DNA of 8,284 nt from assembly GCA_017532485.1 (NCBI GenBank), contig JAFXJE010000103.1, positions 1 through 8,284 on the forward strand. Reading direction: 5' to 3'. Every line of letters starts with the position of its first letter. The first letter of the stretch is position 1. This document shows positions 1 through 6,044 of the stretch, piece by piece. The DNA comes from Peptococcaceae bacterium. GTDB taxonomy: Bacteria; Bacillota; Peptococcia; Peptococcales; Peptococcaceae. The notes beneath the pieces were generated by a model. It was not told where the DNA came from and did no database searches. It saw nothing but the letters and a program-made list of their open reading frames with translations. A program made the translations under genes and the position numbers.

Positions 1-198
1 AAAGGTTATGGTAAAGGACTGCTGAGAGAACTGGCGAAAATTACAGTAGAACGTGGTTGTGGGCGTTTAGACTGGTCTTGTCTTGATTGGAATAAGCCAA
101 GCATAGATTTTTATCTTTCGTTAGGTGCAGAGTCATTAGACGAATGGACTGTATACCGTGCCACAGGAGATACGTTAAAGAAATTAGCAGAATGTTAA
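1..198 (+). CDS. GNAT N-acetyltransferase, C-terminal part (cut by window edge)
   Basis: Only the last 65 residues are present; the reading frame is already open at base 1 and stops at TAA 196-198. It begins with KGYGKGLL, the end of the acetyl-CoA pyrophosphate-binding loop (motif A, R/Q-x-x-G-x-G/A) of GNAT enzymes. It continues through CGRLDWSCLDWNKPSIDFY and the LGAE turn, which is the motif B region. The DW-NKPSIDFYLSLGA and DEWTVYR strings are typical of the diamine/thialysine (SSAT-like) branch, which transfers acetyl from acetyl-CoA to a small amine in the cytoplasm. The exact substrate cannot be read from the sequence. The upstream part, with start and promoter, is outside the window. 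A terminator lies 115 bp downstream of the stop, so this is probably the last intact gene of its transcript. Confidence 0.85.
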   Translation, partial: KGYGKGLLRELAKITVERGCGRLDWSCLDWNKPSIDFYLSLGAESLDEWTVYRATGDTLKKLAEC

Positions 199-306
199 CT
201 GTTAAAGACAAAATAATTATTGCTTATAACTGTTTCGGTAGCATTGCTTACTGCTGTTGCAGTTACGACTATAGCCCATGTGGCATTTAATACATTACAA
301 ATATAG
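192..306 (+). pseudogene. Possible small single-span membrane peptide, frame-disrupted
   Basis: An ATG at 192-194 overlaps the stop of the upstream acetyltransferase gene (ATGTTAA). It opens a 32-residue frame beginning MLTVKDKIIIA, which then becomes Cys-rich and ends at 288-290. Shifted by one base, from about 217 to the TAG at 304-306, the sequence reads LLLITVSVALLTAVAVTTIA and then HVAFNTLQI, a convincing hydrophobic span. Joining the charged start of the first frame to the hydrophobic second frame gives a roughly 38-residue single-span membrane peptide. A one-base frameshift near the A/T run at 210-221 would explain this. The terminator begins right after the second stop, which suits a real former gene end. 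I do not recognise the peptide. It could also be chance, since short hydrophobic frames are common in A/T-rich DNA. Confidence 0.3.
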
Positions 307-312
307 CTGATT

Positions 313-344
313 AAACACGATATTGTAAAATATCGTGTTTTTTT
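313..344 (+). terminator. Intrinsic terminator after the acetyltransferase gene
   Basis: A perfect 12-bp stem, AAACACGATATT at 313-324 and AATATCGTGTTT at 329-340, closes a GTAA tetraloop. It is followed by four more T (341-344), giving a run of seven T in all. This is a textbook Rho-independent terminator for plus-strand transcription ending the first gene, despite its A/T-rich stem. It separates that transcript from the promoter at 382. Confidence 0.88.
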
Positions 345-381
345 GCCTAAAAAATAAAAAAATGGAAAATATTATAATGTG

Positions 382-410
382 TTTACAATTTTTGTAATTA
401 ACGGTAAAAT
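382..410 (+). promoter_or_regulatory. Sigma-A-type promoter with overlapping inverted repeat
   Basis: TTTACA (382-387) and TAAAAT (405-410) are separated by exactly 17 bases, a near-consensus vegetative promoter. A 6-bp inverted repeat, TTACAA-TTT-TTGTAA (383-397), covers most of the -35 box and the start of the spacer, where a repressor could block polymerase. Transcription would begin around 417, about 50 bases before the first plausible start of the TPR relic. The promoter call rests on pattern alone, and the operator reading is an inference. Confidence 0.6.
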
Positions 411-467
411 AAAAGAAAACATACGAAGAAAAAGTATGGGCAAAATAAAAATAAAAATGTGATATGT

Positions 468-816
468 ATGAGTATTGAAACAGAAAGCATCCTGATGAAA
501 CTGACTAGAGCTATAAACGAAAAAAATTTTGAGGATGAAGATGAACTCGAGGATTTTGTTGACCAATTTATGTTAAAATATAATGAGGAAAGAATATTTG
601 GAAGTATTGGTAAAGCAAGGCCGATATCGCAATGCAATCAAAGAAGCGAAGGAATTATTACGCCTTAATGAAAAGGATAATATGGGTGTCCGCTATGATT
701 TAATGGCATTATACTGTCTTTTGGAAGAAGAGATAGCGGCATATGCCGGAGCAAGTTATTTATATAAACCTATGATTGGTTTTATAAAAGAAGTGTATAA
801 TGAAGTTATTTCTTAG
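468..816 (+). pseudogene. Frameshifted, shortened relic of a TPR-type protein gene
   Basis: Two overlapping frames look like pieces of one gene. The first (ATG 468, or GTG 459, to 668) encodes MSIETESILMKLTRAINEKN and an acidic stretch, then FVDQFM. The second (open from 577, ATG 583, to 816) encodes YLEVLVKQGRYRNAIKEAKE, then LLRLNEKDNMGVRYDLMALY. A one-base shift near 588-596 joins them as NEE-EYLEVL without loss. The second piece resembles the TPR block found in several-hundred-residue Bacillota proteins (GRxxEAIxxxxELLxLNPxDNxGVRYxLLxLY). The first resembles their N-terminus (xxFxxxEExxxFxxxxM). The TPR middle and the usual C-terminus are missing: after LLEEE the text degrades and stops within about 28 residues. 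Neither start has a good ribosome binding site. This is most likely a decayed gene. A sequencing error would explain the shift but not the missing middle. Confidence 0.6.
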
Positions 817-867
817 GACAAACTGAAGGATTGGCGTTAGGAACAGTATGAACGGAGGGATGAGAGG

Positions 868-1698
868 ATGCTCGAAAAAACATATCAGACTAGGTCAGGC
901 AGTATCCATTATTGGCTTGATATAATTGATCCGGAGCAGATAACCTTAGTTTTTTTACCGGGTCTGACAGCAGATCATCGTTTGTTTGAGAAACAGCTTG
1001 CATATTTTGAAAGTAAATATAATGTGTTTGTTTGGGATGCGCCCGGTCATGCTGCCTCTTGGCCTTTTAAGTTTGATTTTAATTTGAAGGACAAAGCTAA
1101 GTGGCTGAATGAAATTTTAGAGTTGGAAAATATAACAAAACCTATTATTATTGGGCAATCTATGGGTGGCTATGTAGGTCAGATGTTTGCTGAATTATAT
1201 CCGGAAAAACTGCAAGGCTTTGTGGCTATAGATTCTGCACCATTGCAAAGATGCTATGTGACAGGTCTTGAAATATGGCTTTTAAAAAGAATGGAGCCGG
1301 TGTATTTCTATTACCCTTGGAAATATTTACTGAAGCACGGCACTGAGGGCGTGGCGACTTCTGAATATGGCAGGAAACTAATGCGTGAGATTATGCTGGG
1401 ATATGACGGAGACAAAAAAAGATATGCTGCGTTGTCCGGTCATGGTTTTAGAATTTTAGCTGAGGCGATGGAAACGAATTTACCGTATGAGCTGAAATGT
1501 CCTGCGCTGTTGATTTGCGGAGAAAAGGACAGGGCAGGCTCCTGTCTCAGATATAATAAAGCATGGCATAAAAAAACAGGTATTCCTATTGAGTGGATAA
1601 AAGGTGCAGGGCATAATTCTAATACCGATGAACCCGAAATTGCAAATGCGCTGCTTGAAAAATTTGTTGTAGAAAAATATTTTGCTGAAAAACTATAG
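868..1698 (+). CDS. Alpha/beta hydrolase
   Basis: This 276-residue protein is full length for a single-domain alpha/beta hydrolase. The oxyanion-hole strand is FLPGLTADHRLF (residues 29-40), and WDAPGHAAS (56-64) is the following conserved turn. The nucleophile elbow GQSMGG puts the catalytic serine at 98. GEKDRAG supplies the acid, Asp221, and GAGHNSNTDEP supplies His249, so the triad is complete. There is no signal peptide, so it should be cytoplasmic. The substrate cannot be told; esterase, lipase-like or C-C hydrolase roles are all possible. The ATG is preceded by a purine-rich GGAGGGATGAGAGG. No strong promoter stands immediately upstream. A TATAAT at 797-802, inside the TPR relic, is a possible -10 but lacks a well-spaced -35. 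The gene heads a four-gene plus-strand cluster, and the next gene starts 7 bp after its stop. Confidence 0.88.
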   Translation: MLEKTYQTRSGSIHYWLDIIDPEQITLVFLPGLTADHRLFEKQLAYFESKYNVFVWDAPGHAASWPFKFDFNLKDKAKWLNEILELENITKPIIIGQSMGGYVGQMFAELYPEKLQGFVAIDSAPLQRCYVTGLEIWLLKRMEPVYFYYPWKYLLKHGTEGVATSEYGRKLMREIMLGYDGDKKRYAALSGHGFRILAEAMETNLPYELKCPALLICGEKDRAGSCLRYNKAWHKKTGIPIEWIKGAGHNSNTDEPEIANALLEKFVVEKYFAEKL

Positions 1699-1705
1699 GT
1701 CTGTT

Positions 1706-2014
1706 ATGAAAAAACGCGTATATGAATTTGTCAAAGCAATTCCTGAAGGAAAAGTAGTGACTTATGGACAAATAGCCGAATATTTGGGCAATAAAAATTT
1801 GGCGAGGGCAGTAGGTAATATTCTGCATCAGAATCCTGACCCAATGAAGATACCTTGTCATCGAGTAGTAAATGCTAAAGGTCAGGTTGCAGATAATTTT
1901 GCGTTTGGTGGTGCAGAGATGCAAAGAAAAAAACTTGAGCAGGAAGGCATTATTTTTGAAGCGAATGGGAAGATAAATTTGAAAAAATATGGATATATAA
2001 ACAACGAAATATAA
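1706..2014 (+). CDS. Single-domain MGMT-like (O6-alkylguanine-DNA alkyltransferase family) protein
   Basis: From ATG 1706 the product is 102 residues, just the C-terminal DNA-binding and active-site domain of Ada/Ogt proteins. It shows the helix-turn-helix region TYGQIAEYLGNKNLARAVG (19-37), the NP turn, the active-site motif PCHRV with Cys51, and the FAFGG-x-x-MQRKKLEQEG tail. Full-length Ogt proteins (about 160-180 residues) carry an extra N-terminal domain that is absent here. In related alkyltransferase-like (ATL) proteins the cysteine is replaced, often by Trp, but here it is kept, so suicidal alkyl transfer to Cys51 is possible. Family knowledge supports a DNA alkylation damage repair or recognition role; activity is inferred. 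An upstream in-frame TTG (1682) would overlap the hydrolase gene. I prefer the ATG 7 bp after that gene's stop, which matches the usual start of this short family. The ribosome binding site is weak, suggesting translational coupling. Confidence 0.88.
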   Translation: MKKRVYEFVKAIPEGKVVTYGQIAEYLGNKNLARAVGNILHQNPDPMKIPCHRVVNAKGQVADNFAFGGAEMQRKKLEQEGIIFEANGKINLKKYGYINNEI

Positions 2015-2037
2015 ACTGTAAATAGGAGGCCTACAAT

Positions 2038-2433
2038 ATGAAAAAGAAGAGTATTGCTATAATTTTAGTACTGATAATTGTTGTATTGTTTACTTCCTTT
2101 TTGCTTGGCACAGGTTTTATGGCAAGAACTGATGTCATTTTAGTTGATTATGCTGTTTCCACAGACGGTACGACCTTGACATTTAAAGCTGGGGTTCCAA
2201 CATCTATGGGATATATTAGAGGGTTTGAAAATAAGTATGGTGGTGGTGTAAAGCCCCATTATCTTACCTTTTATTCCACTTTTGGTGGCTTTAATAGTTC
2301 CTTTGGAGCAAAAAATGAATTTGTCTTGGATTTAGGTAAAGATGATGCGGAAATTTATTTTAACCGTCCAGATGGTGGTTATGAACTTGTTTTGCAAAAA
2401 AATATTATTACGGGTGAATGGGAACGGGTATAA
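2038..2433 (+). CDS. Uncharacterised membrane-anchored protein
   Basis: This is a 131-residue protein. The N-terminus MKKK is followed by a strongly hydrophobic span, roughly residues 5-25 (IAIILVLIIVVLFTSFLLG), which is an uncleaved signal anchor or signal peptide without a lipobox cysteine. The remaining 100 or so residues would face outside. They contain LVDYAVSTDGTTLTFKAGVP, SMGYIRGFENKYGGG, a FYSTFGGFNSSFGAKNEF stretch, and GGYELVLQK followed by TGEWERV. The soluble part is rich in Gly, aromatic residues and short beta-like runs, with no Cys, so a small beta-sandwich is plausible. Similar small proteins seem to occur in other Bacillota, but I know no function. An AGGAGG (2024-2029) sits 8 bases before the ATG, one of the best ribosome binding sites in the window. 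Expression probably comes with the hydrolase cluster, as the gap to the previous gene is 23 bp. Confidence 0.72.
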   Translation: MKKKSIAIILVLIIVVLFTSFLLGTGFMARTDVILVDYAVSTDGTTLTFKAGVPTSMGYIRGFENKYGGGVKPHYLTFYSTFGGFNSSFGAKNEFVLDLGKDDAEIYFNRPDGGYELVLQKNIITGEWERV

Positions 2434-2463
2434 TAAATTTAAAAATAAAAAGGAGAAGTTATT

Positions 2464-2814
2464 ATGTTATTTATTCATTATCCAAAATGTTCAACTTGCC
2501 AAAAGGCTAAAAAGTGGTTGGACGAACATAATCTCGTTTATACAGAACGCCATATTGTAGAGGAAAATCCACAGTACGCAGAATTAAAAGCATGGTATCA
2601 GCAAAGTGGGCTGCCGTTGAAAAAATTTTTCAACACTAGTGGTTTGCTTTACAAAGAAATGCAGTTAAAAGATAAATTGCCAGCGATGAGTGAGGAAGAA
2701 CAGTTGCAGCTTTTGGCTACGAATGGGATGCTTGTCAAACGTCCCCTTATTGTAACAGAGGATATTGTTCTTGTTGGCTTTAAAGAAGCAGAATGGGCAG
2801 AAAAACTGAACTAG
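2464..2814 (+). CDS. Spx/ArsC-family thioredoxin-fold protein (YffB/MgsR type)
   Basis: This 116-residue protein has the length and layout of the ArsC/Spx/YffB family. The N-terminal beta strand LFIHYPKC is followed by the CxxC motif C9-S-T-C12 and the helix QKAKKWLDEHN. The middle has the helix ELKAWYQQSG, then PLKKFFNTSG and the LLxKRPLIV region (around 90-97), which holds the conserved cis-Pro segment. Annotation pipelines often call such proteins arsenate reductase. I see no ars genes nearby and no clear set of the extra arginines of true ArsC, so a redox-sensing or glutaredoxin-like role is as likely. A Spx-like regulator of RNA polymerase is possible but unproven. AAGGAG lies about 9 bases before the ATG. 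It is the last gene of the plus-strand cluster and is followed at once by a strong terminator. Confidence 0.88.
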   Translation: MLFIHYPKCSTCQKAKKWLDEHNLVYTERHIVEENPQYAELKAWYQQSGLPLKKFFNTSGLLYKEMQLKDKLPAMSEEEQLQLLATNGMLVKRPLIVTEDIVLVGFKEAEWAEKLN

Positions 2815-2820
2815 CGAATA

Positions 2821-2872
2821 AAAAACTCTCCCCATTACCTTAACCACAAGGAAGGTAATGAGGAGAGTTTTT
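2821..2872. terminator. Bidirectional terminator shared by convergent operons
   Basis: The arms AAAAACTCTCC-C-CATTACCTT (2821-2841) and AAGGTAATG-A-GGAGAGTTTTT (2852-2872) pair over 20 bp with one internal C/A mismatch and a 10-base loop. A-tracts flank one side and T-tracts the other, so a U-tailed hairpin forms in either direction. It ends the hydrolase-to-Spx cluster (plus) and the thiamine operon (minus). The TAA stop of the pyrophosphokinase gene (2871-2873) overlaps the base of the stem. Confidence 0.92.
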
Positions 2873-3515
2873 AGTTGCTTTTTAAAATTTTTATTAAAAG
2901 TAGTTTACCTAATTGCACAGACACTCTTGCTGTTTCGTTAGGCAGTACCTCATTGCTGATGCCATATTGATATTCACTGGTAATTTCTGCATCAGCTAAA
3001 GGATATTTTGCTCCTGTGATAGTGATGCCTTTGGCACAGCCGCTAACATTTAAAAGGGAGAAGAAAGGATAACTGTCGTCGATAGCAATAGGTTTGTCAG
3101 TCACGATTTCCATTTCGGAATAATCGTCGATAATATAGCCTTTCTTACCTAAGGAATCAAGATAAAGCAGAATAGAAACATTGCCGAGGGTATGGTCAAG
3201 TCTTGCTCCGATTACACCAATTAGCAGAAAATCTTCAAAGCCTCTCTTGACGGCCTCTTTGACAGCAAACATAGTATCAGTATCATCCTTTTCACAAGGA
3301 AGAATAATCATATCAACATCAAGGCGAGGGATTACATGTGAGTCAAAATCCCCGACGATTAAACTTGGCTTTACTTGTAAATTTTTTAAATGTTTCAAAC
3401 CACTGTCGCAGAAAATAATATAGTCATCAGGTGATAACTTTTCTCGGATAAAATCATAATTGTTGATGTCAGCACCACCTATGATGACGCAGCGCTGCAT
3501 TATTTGTTGCTCCAT
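2871..3515 (-). CDS. thiN: Thiamine pyrophosphokinase
   Basis: This 214-residue protein is normal length for bacterial ThiN, which transfers pyrophosphate from ATP to thiamine to make thiamine diphosphate (TPP) in the cytoplasm. The family motifs occur in order: CDSGLKHL (36-43), PSLIVGDFDS (50-59, metal and ATP site), EKDDTDTMFAVKEA (75-88, catalytic acidic cluster), GARLDHTLGN (103-112), and the C-terminal thiamine-binding domain with GAKYPLADAEI and YGISNEV. The ATG at 3515 follows AGAGGTGATTAT, a good ribosome binding site lying in the 16-bp gap after the ATPase gene. M6 is a weaker alternative start. It is the last gene of the TPP-riboswitch operon, so import of thiamine (or a precursor) is genetically coupled to its activation. 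Confidence 0.95.
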   Translation of the reverse strand: MEQQIMQRCVIIGGADINNYDFIREKLSPDDYIIFCDSGLKHLKNLQVKPSLIVGDFDSHVIPRLDVDMIILPCEKDDTDTMFAVKEAVKRGFEDFLLIGVIGARLDHTLGNVSILLYLDSLGKKGYIIDDYSEMEIVTDKPIAIDDSYPFFSLLNVSGCAKGITITGAKYPLADAEITSEYQYGISNEVLPNETARVSVQLGKLLLIKILKSN

Positions 3516-3531
3516 ATAATCACCTCTTTTT

Positions 3532-4269
3532 CTAAAGCAAGGATAAGATTTGGCGTTTATAGGCTAAAAATTCAGGTGTTAAATTAAAATCCTCACGCCG
3601 AGGTTTTGGTTCTTTGATGATGATCTCTTCAACAATTTCTCCAGGAGAGCCAGATAAAAGATAAATTCTGTCCGAGAGGAGAATAGCTTCATCAATATCA
3701 TGGGTAATAAACAAGGTTGATAGTTGGATTTTTTCCATCATCGCCAAGTACCATTTATGAATAGCACTCTTAGTCAGAGTATCCAAGGCAGAGAATGGTT
3801 CATCCAAAAGAGCTACATTTTGGGAAAACATATAAGTTCGCAGCAGAGCGGCTCGCTGCCGCATACCACCCGAAAGTTGAGCAGGATATTTTTTCTGAGT
3901 ACCCTCCAAACCAAATTGAGCAAACATTGCCGATGCTTGTAAGCGCGCTTCTTTTTTCTTGATTCCTTTTAAAAGCAAAGGTAAGGCAATATTATCTTCT
4001 ATAGTTCGATAGGGTAAAAGCAGGTCTTTTTGCAGCATATAGCTGATTTGGCCTGGCTTGTTGGTAATATCTTTTCCGTCTAAAAAAATACTGCCTTGGT
4101 CGGGAGAGAGGAGGCCGGAAATAATATTAAAAAGAGTTGTTTTGCCTCCACCGCTGATACCCAGCAAACACACTAATTCTCCTTGGCTAAGTTCAAGGGA
4201 AATATTTTGTAAAACAGGTTTGCCGTCAAAACTTTTACAGATATTTTTAACTTCTAATTTTTTCATCAT
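3532..4269 (-). CDS. thiZ: ABC transporter ATP-binding protein for thiamine or its pyrimidine precursor (ThiZ-like)
   Basis: This 245-residue ABC ATPase of the nitrate/sulfonate/thiamine-precursor subgroup hydrolyses ATP at the inner face of the membrane to drive uptake through the neighbouring permease. All motifs are intact: Walker A GISGGGKTT (37-45), Q-loop Gln80 in SYMLQKDLLLP, signature LSGGMRQ (132-138), Walker B VALLDEP with Asp156/Glu157, D-loop SALD (160-163), and H-loop His190 in FITHD. The C-terminal EPKPRRED segment is typical of this subgroup. The start ATG (4269-4267) shares one base with the stop of the binding-protein gene (TAATG), with a second ATG directly after. No strong ribosome binding site is visible, so translational coupling is likely. 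Substrate assignment rests on the adjacent ThiY-like protein, ThiN and the TPP riboswitch. Confidence 0.9.
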   Translation of the reverse strand: MMKKLEVKNICKSFDGKPVLQNISLELSQGELVCLLGISGGGKTTLFNIISGLLSPDQGSIFLDGKDITNKPGQISYMLQKDLLLPYRTIEDNIALPLLLKGIKKKEARLQASAMFAQFGLEGTQKKYPAQLSGGMRQRAALLRTYMFSQNVALLDEPFSALDTLTKSAIHKWYLAMMEKIQLSTLFITHDIDEAILLSDRIYLLSGSPGEIVEEIIIKEPKPRREDFNLTPEFLAYKRQILSLL

Positions 4270-5276
4270 TATTCCGGTAGATAATCATTGGTAAAACCAT
4301 GATTTGGGTCAATTTTATCTGCTAACAAGTCGTTTTCGTTTAACCATTGGAAGAAAGCAGCCCAGCGGTCAGCATCAAATTCTCCCCAACGCTTAGCATC
4401 AGCAATATATTCTGCAGCGAGGTATTCTTGGCTGGCGTAAACAAGCTCGCTGTTAGCTTTTAATTCAGGAGCTGCTTCCATGAGAATATCAGCGGCTTCT
4501 TTTGGATTATTAACTGCATAGTTATAACCTTGGGAAAGTGCATTTATGAAAGCTTTAGCTGTTTCAGGATTTTCTGCTAGCCAAGCATCATTACCGACAA
4601 TAACTGGTGTATAGTAATCAAAAACAGGGTCAATATCAGCAAATTCAAAATAATCAATAGCTAAATCTGCTATTTGGCAAGCTACACCTGCCCAGCCGTA
4701 GAAAATCCAGATAGCATCAACAGATTTGCTTTGCAAAGCAGATACTTCATCAGTAACAGTAGAAGGAATAAGCTCTACCAACTCGAAATTGCCACCGTCA
4801 GCTTTCATGACATCTCGGATAGTGGCTTTTTCCACATCTAAATCCCAAGTTGCATATTTTTTGCCTTCAAGACCTTTTGGGGTATCCATGCCTTCTCCAG
4901 CTCTGGAAACGATACCGGAAGTATTATGCTGGATAACAGCAGCTACAGCTGTAACAGGTAATTGGTTTTCCCCTACAAAAGCAGGAGCTAAATAGTCCTG
5001 AAAGGATACACCGAATTGTGCTTTACCGGAGGCGACTAAAGGCACAGCTCCATCTTCGGGGGGCTGAACGATTTCTACTTTAAGTCCGGCATCTTCAAAA
5101 TATCCTTTGGCTTGAGCTACGAAAATACCGGTATGATTTGTATTTGGTGTCCAGTCTAGGACAACAGTGATAGGTTTGGCTTCAGTTTGATTATCATTTT
5201 TATTATCGCTGTTTCCACAACCTGCCAAAGTGAATACGAGTAAAAAGGATAGCAATAAAGTAAGCAATTTCTTCAT
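4269..5276 (-). CDS. thiY: NMT1/THI5-like substrate-binding lipoprotein (ThiY-like)
   Basis: This 335-residue protein starts with a lipoprotein signal, MKKLLTLLLSFLLVFTLAGC. The LAGC lipobox gives a lipidated Cys20, followed by a polar linker (GNSDNKNDNQTE) that tethers it outside the membrane. The mature part is an NMT1/THI5-like periplasmic-binding fold. It contains the family hallmark LDWTPNTNHTG (40-50), KGYFEDAGL, PPEDGA, SGKAQFGVS and IQHNTSG (115-121). ThiY proteins of this family bind formylaminopyrimidine or HMP-type thiamine precursors. With ThiN at the end of this operon, thiamine itself is also possible, and the sequence cannot decide. An AGGAGG lies 7-8 bases before the ATG. Its stop overlaps the ATPase start by one base. 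Confidence 0.92.
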   Translation of the reverse strand: MKKLLTLLLSFLLVFTLAGCGNSDNKNDNQTEAKPITVVLDWTPNTNHTGIFVAQAKGYFEDAGLKVEIVQPPEDGAVPLVASGKAQFGVSFQDYLAPAFVGENQLPVTAVAAVIQHNTSGIVSRAGEGMDTPKGLEGKKYATWDLDVEKATIRDVMKADGGNFELVELIPSTVTDEVSALQSKSVDAIWIFYGWAGVACQIADLAIDYFEFADIDPVFDYYTPVIVGNDAWLAENPETAKAFINALSQGYNYAVNNPKEAADILMEAAPELKANSELVYASQEYLAAEYIADAKRWGEFDADRWAAFFQWLNENDLLADKIDPNHGFTNDYLPE

Positions 5277-5288
5277 TTTTGGTTCCTC

Positions 5289-6044
5289 CTAATTCTTTTT
5301 ATCTAAATTACGATAAGGCATACATTTTTTTTCTGCCAGTTCCACTAGCGCCATTAAAGCTAGTGATATAGCAGAAATCAGAAAAATTACAGCAAACATT
5401 TTATCAAAGGCAAAGGCCTTTTTTACTCTGGTCATATAAACGCCTAAGCCACCGAAACCTCCTAACCACTCGCTGATAACTGCCCCAACGACACTATAGG
5501 CTGCCGCAATTCTCAAACCAGAAAAAAACTGGGGTAAAGCTGCTGGGAATTTTAAGTAACGAAAGATATGCAAGCGAGTTGCGCCCATAGAACGCAATAA
5601 ACCAACAGTATCTTTATCAGTGCTGCGAAAACCATCTAGCAGTCCTACTGTCACTGGAAAAAAAGTAGAGATAACGATTAAAATGATTTTTGGTGTCATT
5701 TCATAACCAAACCATAAGACTAAAAGAGGGGCAATGGCCACCGAGGGAATAGTTTGGGTGATTATAAGCAACGGATAGAAAGCTTTGTATAAAATGTCAA
5801 ATTCATCCATTAGAACAGCTGTTCCAAAAGCTATACTGACGCCCAAAAATAAGCCGATAAAAGCTTCTTGCAAGGTAATCAACGAGTTTTCCCACAATAA
5901 AGGAAAATCCTCTCCAAAAGCCTGCAGTACCTCTAGAGGAGAAGGCAGCATATATGGTGGCACTAATTCGATTAAACAAACCAACTGCCAAGCAGTTAGA
6001 AGGATGGTGACAGCGAGGATAGAGGGTAGATTACGCTTCAGCAT
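5289..6044 (-). CDS. thiX: ABC transporter permease for thiamine or its pyrimidine precursor (ThiX-like)
   Basis: This 251-residue integral membrane protein of the binding-protein-dependent transport family has about six membrane spans. It starts with MLKRNLPSILAV, and an early PPYMLPSP segment is typical of SsuC/TauC/ThiX permeases. The cytoplasmic EAA loop that docks the ATPase is visible as SMGATRLHIFRYLKFPAALP followed by GLRIAAAYS. The frame is also open to a TTG at 6065, seven codons upstream, giving 258 residues. I prefer the ATG at 6044: TTG starts are rarer, neither site has a strong ribosome binding site, and the ATG is a natural family start. Either way it overlaps the 3' end of the thiamine-binding protein gene (14 bp from the ATG), indicating coupled translation. 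The gap to the lipoprotein gene is only 12 bp. Confidence 0.9.
   Translation of the reverse strand: MLKRNLPSILAVTILLTAWQLVCLIELVPPYMLPSPLEVLQAFGEDFPLLWENSLITLQEAFIGLFLGVSIAFGTAVLMDEFDILYKAFYPLLIITQTIPSVAIAPLLVLWFGYEMTPKIILIVISTFFPVTVGLLDGFRSTDKDTVGLLRSMGATRLHIFRYLKFPAALPQFFSGLRIAAAYSVVGAVISEWLGGFGGLGVYMTRVKKAFAFDKMFAVIFLISAISLALMALVELAEKKCMPYRNLDKKN

Noticed and set aside
372..637. Minus-strand open frames of 64 and 79 codons, one with a poly-Ser run
   Set aside because: They are antisense to the TPR relic and its promoter. The poly-Ser run mirrors the acidic GAT/GAA-rich stretch on the plus strand, and no ribosome binding site is present.
1619..1924. 101-codon minus-strand frame opposite the hydrolase/MGMT junction
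   Set aside because: It spans the ends of two well-recognised plus-strand genes, has no family features and no start signal.
2342..2560. 72-codon plus-strand frame across the membrane-protein and Spx-like genes
   Set aside because: It is out of frame with both recognised genes, is low-complexity Lys/Ile/Asn-rich, and has no ribosome binding site.
2464..2814. Arsenate reductase as a firm call for the Spx/ArsC-like gene
   Set aside because: There is no arsenic-resistance context, and the CxxC arrangement suits the wider Spx/YffB group equally well, so only the family is claimed.
4726..4995. 89-codon plus-strand frame inside the binding-protein gene
   Set aside because: It is a shadow of the ThiY-like gene, which has a full set of motifs; several similar shadows in the thiamine operon were dropped for the same reason.
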